DNA of 64,000 bases from Neonectria sp. B-13 (Eukaryota > Ascomycota > Sordariomycetes > Hypocreales > Nectriaceae): NCBI GenBank assembly GCA_002682825.1, contig NOKP01000025.1, forward strand, positions 129,746 to 193,745, given 5' to 3'. The position numbers and the translations under genes were made by a program. Shown here in pieces: positions 35,673-46,972 of this stretch. A model generated the notes under the pieces. It was not told the origin of the DNA and searched no databases. It worked only from the letters and a program-made list of their open reading frames with translations. Position 1 is the first letter of the stretch. Every line of letters begins with the position of its first letter.

Positions 35673-38170
35673 CTACCTGAAGCGTGCTCGGCAACGGCCC
35701 ATAACCTCGCCTTGGCAGACAAGCTCGGCGCTGAATTCGGAGCCGTCCAGCGTCAGGTAAATATCGAAGTAGACACGGTAGAAGGTGCCTTGAGGGGTAT
35801 CCATGCGTTCAAAGTCCTTCTCCAGGTTCTTGCGTGACAGATCTGAGGTGAGGGTGACGACCTCCTTGATTCCTATTGAGACACGTTAGCATTTGAAACT
35901 ATGAAATCAAGGCTCCGTGGAACTTACGGGGATCCTTAGTATACTCGGGGCAGACATCGTCGTCGCAGGCGTACAGTACATCCTCGTACATGAGGGTAGC
36001 ACCGGGAGCGACTTGTCGGAAGAAAGAAACCTTGACAGGCTCGCCGCTCTTGACCTTTTGGCCCTTCTGGACGAAGATCTGGCGAGTGAACTTGCATCGG
36101 TCCTTGCCATCGAGGGAGGGAACTCGGTAGGCCTCGGGGTGGTAGCCTTCCTTGAAGGGCTGTAGGGTGGCCATAAGGTAGTGGCGACGGGCCACACGAT
36201 GGGTAATGATTCGCTCGGTGATACCGGCGGTGACGGCACCCTTGACAATGGCGGCGACAGAGTCCATGGGTCGGACGACCTTGGACTGGAACTGAGGAGG
36301 GACATGCAGCTTAATCTGCTGGAACAGGTACTCGGAGGCACCGAAACCACCGACAACCAGAATGTTCTGCAGGGTGCGGTTCTGGGCCTGGATGGCGATG
36401 ATCTGGTTGCGCACAAGCTCCAGGATGCGGTTGACAACGGGCTCGAAGCACTGGAGAATCTCCTCGTTGGTGAAGGTCATGTAACCCTCCTCAATACCGG
36501 CCTCGGGGAACTCGGCCTCGATACCGACGTCGACGGCCCACTTCTGGCCGTTATTCCGGAAGTCGGCCTTGATTCGGTTCTCAAAGTCCATGATACACTT
36601 GGCGTAGACGCGACCGGCCGTCTTGGAGCCATCAGGCAGCTTCATCTTGCGGATCTTGGTTCGCAGGATGTTGCTGAAGTTGCGGTTCAGTGCGGTTGAA
36701 CCGCACGAGTCACCCGAACCAGCTGTGCACTCGGCGACGGTGAAGGGGTTCTCCTCTTCGACTTCGTAGGCAATCAAATCGACGGTACCACCACCACAAT
36801 CGACAATCAGAACGGCATCGTGGACCTTGAGGTTCAGCAGACCGGTCTTGGAGCAGAAGAGGGCAGCGGCCTCGGGCTCAGACACCAAGGTCAGGCGGTT
36901 GTCGTTCTCGTCGCGGAGGAAACCAGCCTGGATAGCAGCAGATCGAGTGGCGGCCTTGCCAGCATCGTTCCAGATGGCGGGCACGGTCAGATAGTATCGG
37001 ATGTTGCGCTCTTCTCGGTTGAACACCTCGCCCAGGGTCTTCTGCAGAGCCGTGCGCATAGCCTGGCGGAGCTTGAAGAGATAGTCGGCGGCGACGTCAA
37101 TTTCGGACTTGCCTGGGGGCAGAGGAGGCAGGTTAATGGGGTCGATGTAAGTGTTCCCGCTAAGCATCAGCTGCAGCTTGAACCACTCGACCTTTTGCAC
37201 TCCGGGCTTGGGGTAACCGGTGGGCGCAAGGGCATCGGCGATATCAGGACCCCACCCTACCACCTTCTGATATTGGTCGTAGTAGAGGACGGTCGGGATC
37301 TGGAGCACTCGAGTTTAGCATCGCACTTTTGGTAAAACAAGTCCAAGCTTGCCGTCGTGATTGTAACGCACCTTTTGCTTTGTCAAGTTACCAGCGCCTG
37401 GCCACTCGGTGATGATATCTTCCTTGGCCTCGTTGTTGGTCGCGAAGGCGAAGGCGACACCGGAGAAGGTGGTTCCCTGTGAAGGGGCGGCATTAGCGAA
37501 TGCGATTCATCATTGAGGTCGTCCGAATACGTACAAAATCGATACCCACGATCAACTGGGCTTTGCTCCTGCTGGCACCCTCGACCTCGGCGGCCGGGTT
37601 ACCCCGCTGTTGCTGCTGCTGCTGCTGCTGCTGGAACTGCTGACCGAGAGGTGGGGGACCACCGGGGGGAGGATAGCCCTGGACGGGAGGAGGTTGCTGT
37701 TGTCCAAAACCTGGGGGACCACCCATCGGGGGAGGTCCCTGGCCCATTTGATTCATGGCGGGAGGATATCCGACGGGGGCGCCGGTGTTGATCGGGGGAG
37801 GACCTCCTACCATCTGGCTGGGAGGGGTACGGTTCTGATTGTTGACGAGAGGACTGGTGCGGCCGAGGGGAGCCTGACCGGGCGGGAAGTTGGCTGAGTA
37901 GCTGGGCGGGCGGTTACCAGGACCTGGATGATTCATTGGGAGGCTGTTGGTCGAGGAGGAGGCACCGATGGAGGGTGCAGGAGCGAGAGGATGTTGCGGG
38001 TGTTGTTGCTGCTGCTGAGGAGGGTGATGTTGGTAGGGAGGGTGTTGCTGAGGTATTTGACCGGGAGGAGGGGTCGGACTCGGGGTTAGACCCTCGGGGG
38101 TCTGGATGCTTGCAGCGGATTTGCGTTTTCCGAAGCCAAAGCTCTTGAGGCGGGAGTTCATAGAACTCAT
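35673..38170 (-). CDS. Hsp70-family protein of HSPA12-like type with Q/P-rich head
   Basis: Exons 38170..37535, 37476..37372, 37299..35928 and 35872..35673, 770 aa. Residues 1-205 are Pro/Gln/Gly-rich with a run of glutamines. The actin-like ATPase fold follows: phosphate loop 1 at VGIDFGTTFSGVAFAF, then TVPAIWND, phosphate loop 2 in VLIVDCGGGTVDLIAYEV, and the adenosine motif NILVVGGFGASEYL. The C-terminal 180 residues do not look like a canonical Hsp70 substrate-binding domain, and there is no EEVD tail. This is the pattern of HSPA12-like proteins that are common in filamentous fungi; clients are unknown. Intron lengths are 58, 72 and 55 nt. A start at the second methionine (MNSRLK) is also possible. 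Confidence 0.9.
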
Positions 38171-41100
38171 ATGGAAAGAGGAAAGACGGGGGAGGGCGAC
38201 GGGGAAAGGGTAGGACAGATTTCAGAGGCACGGGAGCGCCGCAGGACGGGCGGGCAGGACAAACAGGACGGGCAGGACTGGACTGGACCGGACTGGACTG
38301 GGGGAGGGGATTGGATTGGGTGAGCGTGGGAGTGGGAGTGGGAGGGGGGAGAGAAGCTCGGGTTCGGGTCAGAAATTAGCACACGCACGGGGGTGGGAGA
38401 AGGGGAGAAGGGGGGGGGGAGTGAGAATGACAGGCTGAGAGAGCGAGAGCGAGAGAGGAGCGAGACGGGGGACAGAGAGCGGGAGAGAGGAGGGGAACGG
38501 AGAGCAGAAGGGTGTGGGCTCTGAGGTTTGGGCTTTGGGTTATGGGCTTGGGCTCAGGCCTGGGCTCTGGACGTGGGCTTTCAGGCTGGCCAATATGGAT
38601 TCGTTGTGTTTTGGTCGCAGTGGCAGGTCGCAGGTTGAGGTGCTTTGTGCTTGTTGCTAGCAGCGGTAGGCTGGCTTCCACTTATTGCTGGCGGTTCCGG
38701 CTGAACTGCACGGGCTGCGTTGAGTTGCGTTGGCTGGCTGGCTCGCTGACGGTGCCGTCGACGGTTCCTGTTTGGCGCTGCTTTCGGGCTGCGCTGTTAG
38801 GCTCTGGCTGATTGTGGATGCGTCCCCGGGGCTGGGCCTTCTCAGGTGGGCTTGGCTGGGGCTTGCTTTGTGGTGGTTTTTGGTGCGAGGCGGGGGAACC
38901 AAGACTCGACGAGAGGATGGATGCGATGGGGGCGAGGTTCGTTGCGTTGCGTTGCTGAGCTGACGGGCGACGGAGAACTGGTGGGTTGGGCGAGACAATA
39001 TGGTTGATGGCGACGTGATGGGGTCGTGTTGGAAGCAACAAAGGCTGTGAACGGTCGTTGCGTGAGCTTGCGTGAGTGCGTGCGTGTATTCGTATCGTCC
39101 TATGCTATCCCTGCCCGCTGTGGATGGCGTGGACTGGGGCGGGTGAGAGCTTCTCTGAGTCCTTGACTGGGTCTCTCTCTCGCTCTCCCTCTGCTTCGTA
39201 TCCCTGACTGTCTGCGTCTCCAATTCGTACCTAAGCTATCCCCCTTAACACAATCGACTTCCAACCAGGCGACGGCGGTGCTTCGAGGCGCTCTCGCTCC
39301 TTCTCCGGGGACTGCCTGACTCTCTCTGCTTTGGGCTTGGGCGTTTGGCGTTTGGCGTTTGGGCTGTGGTGGCTGACGAGGGGGGCGCTGCAGGCTGGGA
39401 ACTTGGGTCTTGGATCCTTGGAATCAACTGGGGGACAGCGACTGCGTCTGGGACTGAAGCGCTGGGCTGTGGGAGACTGGGAGGGAACTCTCAGGGAAGA
39501 GGCGGGGTGGGGCCGAAAAAAGGATGGGCAAAGGAAGTGGAGGACACACAGCTGACGGCGCTAGAGTGTGTCTGGCAGTGTAAGGCTGAGGCAAGGTTGC
39601 GGTCGGGGAACGGGTCCTCTGCGACCTGTCAAGACGAAGATGGATGTTCACCGTAGGCGGGTACTAGTAATTAGCTGCTGTATGTACTGGGTACGGGCTC
39701 CTTCCTCATCGCCATGGAATGGTCTGGAATGGGGATTGTTGCTGCGTGATGCGACCTGCCGCCGATTATTGATTTGACTATTCGGGGTCGAGAACCTGGT
39801 GTGCCGCCTCAAGATGGTTGAGAGTTTACTGCGGTACGATGCGGTGCGGCGCAATTTGTCGTCGCCGCCCGGGTTCTTGCTGGTGGGGTTCGGTTTGGTT
39901 TACGGGGCGGGGGGGGTTAAAATCGAGGGGATGGCGGCTGACAAGAGCGCACAGGAGGCAATGGAGTCGATTTTCCCGCGGTTCTGTCCCTAATTACTTT
40001 CTGGGATCCCTGGCTAATCAGGGGCATTCGGTGGTTCACTCTATTCTGTACTGAGCTGTCCTGTAGTCTCACCAGTCTGCCTCGTTCCGCCGTCGAGCTT
40101 GTCTCGCTGGTAGATGATGGGTGCCCATACGCGGGTGGAGAGGCGCTGAATGCGGGTTGCAGACATGGGTTGTAAGGGGGTGTGGGCCTAGGTAGGTACA
40201 CACAAATCGTTCACCTTGAATACCTTCTCTGTCCTGCGTGAGCGCCGGATAAGGATGGCAGACGTTGAAGCTAAGCTAGGGGCAGTATCCTTACGCTCGG
40301 TGTTGGCGATGGGGGATGATGATGGAAGGAGGCTGAGATTTGGCGCGATGACGATGCTGGTGGAGAAGGGGACTGTTCGTACCTGGGCTGGGATGGGACA
40401 ATGATGCTGATGACGAACTACGGGAACACGGCCACCCGGAGGCGATATACGGGATTTGACACCATGGCACAGTCTATTTATACGGGGTCCATGTTGATCT
40501 TCTTCATGAAAGCCCAGACTCAGAGTACTTCGTACCGAGGCCTAGAACATGATTGCATTGCGTGCCTGTCTCCGAACTCGCAACTGTAAATGTCCTCCTA
40601 CCTATCCAACTACCCTATGAATAGACTACGAAACAGCGTTAGCACAGCACAGAGAAAGAAGGCGATCGCTTGTCTGCTTTTTGGCGGGAGTGGGGTGGGC
40701 GTAAGGCTTGGGCGTGGGCGTGGGACGTGGCGGCTGTGGACGTGGCGGCTGTGGGAATAGGACTGAGAGCTTCGGGTGACAAATGCAGTATGCTCGACGA
40801 GTGGACGAGTGGACGAGCGTTCCAGGACTCTTGTCTAGGACTTTGCTCTCACTCAGTCTCACCTCCACGCGGGGCGCTGTGAGGCCGTGGCCTTGTGGGG
40901 TCCCCGCCGCTGTGGTTGGATGGTTGGTTGGCCTACCCGGTGGACTGACCGAAATGACTGATCTGAGGTAATGGCCTGCAGGTACCTAATATTCCATCCG
41001 AATCTCGGATTCAACCATTTTTATTGTCGTGCACGGCCCGGAGCTGCTGCATTTCGACCTCAGTCGAGTATGAGCAAGTGCGTATTGCCTGAGCAAAGTG

Positions 41101-41591
41101 ACGTCGCCGCTTTTCCTCAAGGTTACCTTCATTTCGTGCTCACTTATTACTTAGTTATTGGTATTCTTATGATAAACCGGGAGAAGCATAAAATCTGTGT
41201 CCAACTGTACACTTTGCGTTTCAACAGTTACTTTCAAGCCACAACCAAGATATAGTGCCCACGCGTCGGGGCATCAAGTTCTACAATCACAGACGCTGCC
41301 CCAAAGCTTAAGCATCGGATCTGAAACGCGTCGAGGAATCTGCACTCTATAAAGGTTCACGAATGAAAAGTTTCCCTGGAAGGCGAACATATATATGTAT
41401 CTACATCGCCCAACTTTCTCTGTCCTGGATTAATAAAACATCGTCTTCTACCTACCCACGTCTTTCCGGCCCATCACATCACATCACTCGCCTCAGCATC
41501 GATCAGTTGGCATTAGTTACTGCCATCCGAGCACCTGTTGCTATTTCCCTAACAAATCTCTCCGCAAAGCGTCTGAGTTGACGAGAACGCC
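38171..41591. other. Large intergenic region (3.4 kb)
   Basis: No gene is supported. The first kilobase is strongly purine-rich on the plus strand (pyrimidine-rich leader of the Hsp70 gene on the minus strand) with many short degenerate repeats (TGGACTGGAC near 38280, GCGTTTG repeats near 39345, GACGTGGCGGCTGTG twice near 40726). A TACTTCGTAC word is at about 40526. A TATAAA box near 41347 precedes the gene starting at 41592. Confidence 0.5.
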
Positions 41592-42665
41592 ATGGATGCT
41601 TTATGTTGGGATACTTTTGGACCATCGAACGATGACACAGCTTCTGATCCTGCCTGGCCCACCGATGCAGACAGTTTTTGCTCGGATTGTCAAGCTCTCG
41701 GCCAAATTTGTTTGAAGTGCCAGCTGGAAGCCTCTGTGGGAAGTTGCACACCGGGCAACACCAAATCTACCAAATCTCGACTGGAAATCAGTCTTTCCCG
41801 CCAACGATCCATCAAGAAGCCAGGTACACCTGCTGAGAACCTCCGTATTCCCGAGAATAACTGCGAGCTACCCCGTATCGACACTCGAGTCTGGCCTGAA
41901 CGGCATGACCATTGGTACCCTGGTGTCCAGCCCTGCGAGACGTGCGAGAGAAGGAAGAGACAAATGGAAGCCATGGCCTCCCCCGTGAGCGGGGTCTGGC
42001 CTGAACGGCATGACCACTGGTACCTTGATGTCCAGCCCTGCGAGACGTGCGAGAGAAGGAAGAGACAGATGGAGGCCATGGCCTCCCCCATGATCGGGGT
42101 CTGGCCTGAACGGCATGTCCACTGTCCCTGCTGCCATCATCAGGATGGCTGGGCAGAGTGGCACCCCGATGTCCAGTCGTGCGAAACCTGCGAGAGAAGG
42201 AGTAGCCAGGTAGAAGTCATAGCCTTCCCCGGGACTGAGGTCGTGCTTCCCGTTTCTATCACTCGGCCGGTAAAAAAGCTCCGTTGCGCAGAGGGGTTGT
42301 CTTGCGAGAGAAGGAGGAGACAGATGGAAGCCATGGCCTTCCCCGTGTTCGAGGTCGTGTTTTCCGTTTCCATCACTCGGCCGGCGAAGAAGCTCAGTTA
42401 CACGGAGGAGGTTTGGTCCTGCTTGATTGGAAATGGGCACCTCGTATACCAACGTCGAACAAGCCGCAATTGCCTGTGTGTTTTGCGGCAGGATAAAATG
42501 GACGGGCCTCAGCATGTGATCCTGGTCATTGAGAATCCTAGACATCGCCTTTGGGAGTCCTTCTCATCTCTAATTTCCCAGGGGTTTCAGAAGGGAATAT
42601 CGGCATTGGAATGGGTTATTTGGAGACGCCAGTATGTTGACAACAAACACGATGAGCTAGATTAA
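41592..42665 (+). CDS. Orphan Cys-rich protein with 35-residue CxxC tandem repeats
   Basis: Single exon, 357 aa, not recognised. The N-terminus holds two closely spaced CxxC pairs (FCSDCQALGQICLKCQ, about residues 29-44). From residue 100 there are three repeats of 35 residues (105-nt period; units start at 41889, 41994 and 42099) with the pattern VWPERH..W...VQPCETCERRKRQ and MEAMASP. Unit 3 carries an insertion with CPCC. A second repeat type of 38 residues follows (EVV..VSITRP.KKL; units at 42237 and 42351) that reuses the CERR..QMEAMAFP segment. The last 75 residues are non-repetitive and aromatic. Paired cysteines with basic residues suggest metal binding, but no family or function can be named. 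The repeats keep frame and near-identical sequence, which supports coding. Confidence 0.65.
   Translation: MDALCWDTFGPSNDDTASDPAWPTDADSFCSDCQALGQICLKCQLEASVGSCTPGNTKSTKSRLEISLSRQRSIKKPGTPAENLRIPENNCELPRIDTRVWPERHDHWYPGVQPCETCERRKRQMEAMASPVSGVWPERHDHWYLDVQPCETCERRKRQMEAMASPMIGVWPERHVHCPCCHHQDGWAEWHPDVQSCETCERRSSQVEVIAFPGTEVVLPVSITRPVKKLRCAEGLSCERRRRQMEAMAFPVFEVVFSVSITRPAKKLSYTEEVWSCLIGNGHLVYQRRTSRNCLCVLRQDKMDGPQHVILVIENPRHRLWESFSSLISQGFQKGISALEWVIWRRQYVDNKHDELD
41889..42203 (+). repeat. Three 105-nt direct repeats inside the orphan gene
   Basis: Units begin at 41889, 41994 and 42099. Units 1 and 2 are nearly identical over their full length; unit 3 diverges after its first 18 nt and carries extra sequence. 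The unit length is a multiple of three, so copy-number change would keep the reading frame. Confidence 0.85.
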
Positions 42666-45008
42666 ATATAACGAATACTGTCGACCATCTCAAAGCGTCC
42701 CCCAGGCCGGAGTCGACGCCGCTTCGAATGCGCACTTGACAGCAGCCAGGGCTGGCGGCAGACCGGCCGGTTCAAGATCTCAGTGGCCGAATGGCTCAAG
42801 AAGATGTAAGTCGTGAGAATACTCTCGATTTCCGGCACCTGCTGGCCCAGCTTGGGAACCCCCATCCAAATCAATTAGCCTTCGGCTGTCCTGGTTGGCT
42901 TCGCCTCAACACCATCTCTTCACTCGAGTCTCCCGTCCAGTCTCCCTTCCAAATTGTTATACCGTTGAGATTGAGTGGTCCTTCGCATCGAACCCCCAAA
43001 AGTGCCGGTGTCCTTGGCAGCTGTTGTAAGTCGACGCCCTCTCCGCTCAAATCGCTGAGTGAATCTTACTGATGTAATTCTAGAGTCCGTTCAAATCGCT
43101 TTCAGGCAGGGTTCCCTATCATGCAATGCCATACAAACTATCACCTGGTGGGAGACCTTCATCGTGGCAGCCTCTAACCGAACTGAGACCGCCCAAGGCT
43201 CTACCATGAGGCCTGGTGCCGGTTGAGCTGACCCCTCTTGGCAACACTTTTCACTCCGACAAATGTAGCAAGGTCCGCCGCGACTTCGCGATAGCCGAGC
43301 CGGTACGGAACTCCCCTAGTCTAAACTATGCTCTGGAAGAGCCTGCATCGCGAGAATGCCCACCCGAATTAGGAGGAGGTCTTCACCACAGGAACCCTCG
43401 CCTGAACAAGAGCCGCACAAGACTCTACCACAAAACATCCGCCTGCTCTCAGCATCGCCGTCGTTGGCACAGCTTTCGAGTCTTTACCTTTGAGAGACTC
43501 CACATCGCAACCTCCATCAAAGTCAGCAGGGGTCCAAGTCTTGCCACTGGACATAGTCTGCAGCTCTTCTCCCTCTCCGAGTCCTTGACCCACGTTTACC
43601 GTTCCTCGGTCCACGCTCGAGAACCCCCACCCCAAATATCTTCCCCTTTCGGGCTCTTGATGGAAACCCCAACCAAATCATCTTCTCTTAGGGGCTCTTG
43701 ATGGGAACTCCCATCCAAATCATCTTCCCTCTCGGGCTCTTGATGCGAGCGTACTGCCAAAGCGATACGGTCTATGTATCAGGTCAAGGTCTCATATCCT
43801 TTGCTTCTCTCATGCACGACGCATCACCATCCCACCCATGAGGCGCTGCGATTATTGCCAATTATTGAACCTTTTCCCAACGATGTGATTGCCACGAGGT
43901 AAGACCTGGCTCTCCTGCATCTTGGCATCCCACCCACACAGCTACTACCACCGTCCACACAGCTACTACCACCGTCCACACACCCACCCACCCACCCATC
44001 CCATCCCGTCCTCGTTCAACTCCGCGTATTGCCTCACTTGCCCAAAACCGCTCAACCACAACCATGCAAAATGCCATTAGTAAAACCCCACATCTCTACC
44101 AAAATCAATCCTCGTCTCAATCTGCGCCTACCTAAAACTCTCCGGCCAAGTGCCCACAATGAGGCTTAGCAAAGCAAAACAAAAAGGCTGTGCCTCGCCA
44201 ACGGCTCCTCCTAGGATGGCGCCTTTTTTGCAGGGGTCCAGCCCGGCAAACAGGGCACAGGGGTGCCGATTCATGGTTGCTCAGCCGCACTCTAAGCGGG
44301 AACCAAGCGGAAGCTTGTCTCTCCGCCAGGCGCCCCCATCCACACACACCGGTCCTTACGGTCTTACCCCCCATCCATCCTCACACAACAGCTTTCCGAC
44401 ATTATTCGTATGAGTGAGCCGTGATTTCTTTTCGCCGGCTCCTTAATCACGTGCCCCCCCAGCGCTCCCATTGCCATCCCTCAATATTCTTATCCTTCCA
44501 GGCCGAACATATATTGCCCCAAGTTCAGCTTCACAGCCACACATAAGCTCAGACGAGCTCTAAATAAAGCATCTGTCGACAGGCACGTGTGTGGGGCTCA
44601 ACACCGGAACCCCTCCTTCGCCTGCCACCAATGCGGGGTCCGTGTCTATCCTCTGCATGTCACCGATGGAACGCCAGCCTGTCGGTAGCTGCCAGTGCCA
44701 GAGAACACTCAGTGCTCTCATTCAGAATTGGCTGATATACCCTGTCAACTAGTACCTTGGTTCTGAATTTCCAAAATCTGAATTCAATTGGTCCTTGACT
44801 GGCCTCATTTCAGCGTCTCGAGCAGACGCCGGCGCTCAACTAACTGCTATACTCCGTATTTCTCTCCCAAATAATGCTCCTTCGCTCCTTGTCATGCTCA
44901 TGCTGCCTTGATCCTCCTTTTCGTCACATATATCATACACAGCTGGCAGTGTCATTACCTCCTCTCGCCGTCCAAAAAAAACTTGCCCACATCTTTACCT
45001 TTTTGCCT
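42666..45008. other. Intergenic region (2.3 kb) with short tandem repeats
   Basis: No supported gene. Open frames at about 42791-43072 and 43216-43701 have no recognisable domain and no good splice context. It contains a three-unit repeat near 43651-43760 and a 21-nt duplication near 43937-43979. It ends with the 3' region of glycerol kinase. Confidence 0.45.
43651..43760. repeat. Three tandem units of about 41-42 nt
   Basis: The word GGGCTCTTGATG occurs at 43651, 43692 and 43734. Each of the first two is followed by a variant of GGAACTCCCATCCAAATCAT. A related single copy (GGGAACCCCCATCCAAATCA) is found near 42855. Confidence 0.75.
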
Positions 45009-46957
45009 TTACTCCTCGTCGTCCTCCTTGAGCCATCCCCTGCTCATATCAACTGCCCGTTCCCACCTCTTGCGCATCCGCCTCCGCTGATCAACCCCGA
45101 GCTCAGGTCTGAATACCTTGCGACCCTTGCTGTTGACCTCCTTTAGCTCGTGGAGTTCGTTCCACACACCAGTAGCGAGTCCGGCCGCAATGGCAGCGCC
45201 AAGAGCCGTCGTCTCACGCATTGCCGGTCGATCGACGGGTATACCGCTGAGGTCTGCCTGGGTCTGCATGCACAGGTCTGAGTTGGAAAGACCTCCATCT
45301 ACTGCCAGAGTCTCGAGAGCATGACCGGAATCTTCGGCCATGGCATCTAGGATCGCTGCGGTCTGGTGGCAGGTTGCCTCGAGCGTCGCCCGAACAATGT
45401 GACCCTTTTCCGTATGCTGGGTAATGCCAACTAAAACAGGCCAGGTTAGTAAACATCAAAAATAAACAATACAACCAGGACTGGGTGACGTACAGAGGGT
45501 GCCCTTGGCATCATCAATCCAGTACGGAGCAAATAGTCCGCTGAAGGCGGTGACAAAGACAACACCGCCATTATCCGGGACCGTTCTGGCAACGGTATCC
45601 ACCTCGGCAGATTCCTTAATTATGGACAGGTTGTTCTCAAGGAATTTGACACCTGACCCAGCTACAGCAATGCTGCCCTCGAGAGCATAGACTGGCTTCC
45701 TCCCCTGGCCAAAATCGTATGCGACCGTAGCAAGCAGGCCCGTCTTAGAGATAACGGGCTCGTTTCCCACATTGTAGAGCAGGAAACAGCCTGTGCCGTA
45801 CGTGTTCTTGGCCTGACCCGGACTGAAACCACATTGGCCCACAAGGGCTGATGACTGATCGCCCAAGCAGCCGGCAATCGGCGTGCCCTTCAGGGATCCG
45901 CGAGTCAATGAGCCAAAGGCAGTAGCAGAGGATGACGGAACAATTTTGGGGAGGCCAAGCTTGTTGCGATCGATCCCAAAGAACGAGAGGAGAGTGTCGT
46001 CATAGTCCAGTGTGCGGAGGTTCATGAACATGGTTCGGCTCGCATTGGTTGAATCGGTGACGTAGATGGGCCCACCTTCTCGATCATGACCCCCGTTGAG
46101 TTGGTAGATCAGCCATGAGTCGACAGTGCCAAATGACAATCGGCCTTCGTCATAAGCCTTGCGCACAGAGTCGACATTCTGGAGGACCCAGAGCAGCTTG
46201 ACACTCGAAGGGTAGGTGGATAGAGGGAGTCCGCAAAGCTCCTGGAGCTTCTCAGCACCTGGGCGGCTCTTCAACTCGCGGACAAGCGAGGCAGTCCGGG
46301 TATCAGGCCAAACGACCGCGTTGTATAGAGGCTCGCCGGTGTTCTTGTCCCAAAGAACGGTTGTCTCTCGCTGGTTGGTAATGCCAACTGATCGAATATC
46401 AGACGCGGAGTGGCCCTGAGCTATGAACTTCTCGGTGGCCTTGTCGATGCAGGCCTCGACAGACTCTAGGAGCTCAATAGGGTCGTGTTCATGCCAGCTG
46501 TATAAATCTCGTTAGAACGATATTGGTAGGCATGGGGAGGGGGGCAGGCATACCCAGAATGAGGGTACTTGTTCTCAAACTCAATCTGATGGCTGGCAAC
46601 GGGCTCGCCATGTCCATTGAAGATGAGGAATCGTGTTGATGTTGTGCCCTGGTCGATGCTGCCAACGAACCAATGCTTTTGTTTCTCCTCTTCGGTCTCG
46701 ATGATTCCCTCGGGAAGCGCCTCGTCCTCTATCTCGACGATTTCTTCAAGGGTCTGCTCCTCGTCTGTGGAAACACTTCCGCTGGAAAATTCCTCTTCTG
46801 CCCCGGTGATTCCGTTAGGAAGTTGCTCCTTGAGCAAGACGTCGGCGGTACGAGGCCGCTTAGCCTCAGGCGAGCTTTCAAAGCAGCTGCTTGGTTCCCC
46901 AAGTTGGCGCTTGTAAGACACCGGGCGAGACGAGACAGTAGTGGTTGTAAAGTCCAT
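45009..46957 (-). CDS. gut1: Glycerol kinase
   Basis: Exons 46957..46554, 46497..45494 and 45430..45009, 609 aa. An acidic extension of about 95 residues precedes the FGGY kinase core. The core opens with GSIDQGTTSTRFLIF and continues with ITNQRETTVLWDK, GCLGDQSSALVGQ, NTYGTGCFLLYN, and LAVDGGLSNSDLCMQTQADL near the end. All are glycerol kinase signatures. The enzyme makes glycerol 3-phosphate from glycerol and ATP. Introns are 56 and 63 nt. The first in-frame ATG is at 46972, five codons upstream; 46957 is preferred because MDF begins right after it, but both are possible. The acidic head is not part of the catalytic fold. Confidence 0.95.
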
Positions 46958-46972
46958 CCTTGCGCACGACAC

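Noticed and set aside
42760..42830. tRNA-like string GTGGCCGAATGGCTCAAG
   Set aside because: It resembles the D-arm of a type II tRNA, but no T-loop GTTCRA and no matching acceptor stem follow.
43216..43701. Plus-strand open frame of 161 codons
   Set aside because: It shows no similarity to known proteins and ends in a tandem repeat; evidence is too weak to call a gene.
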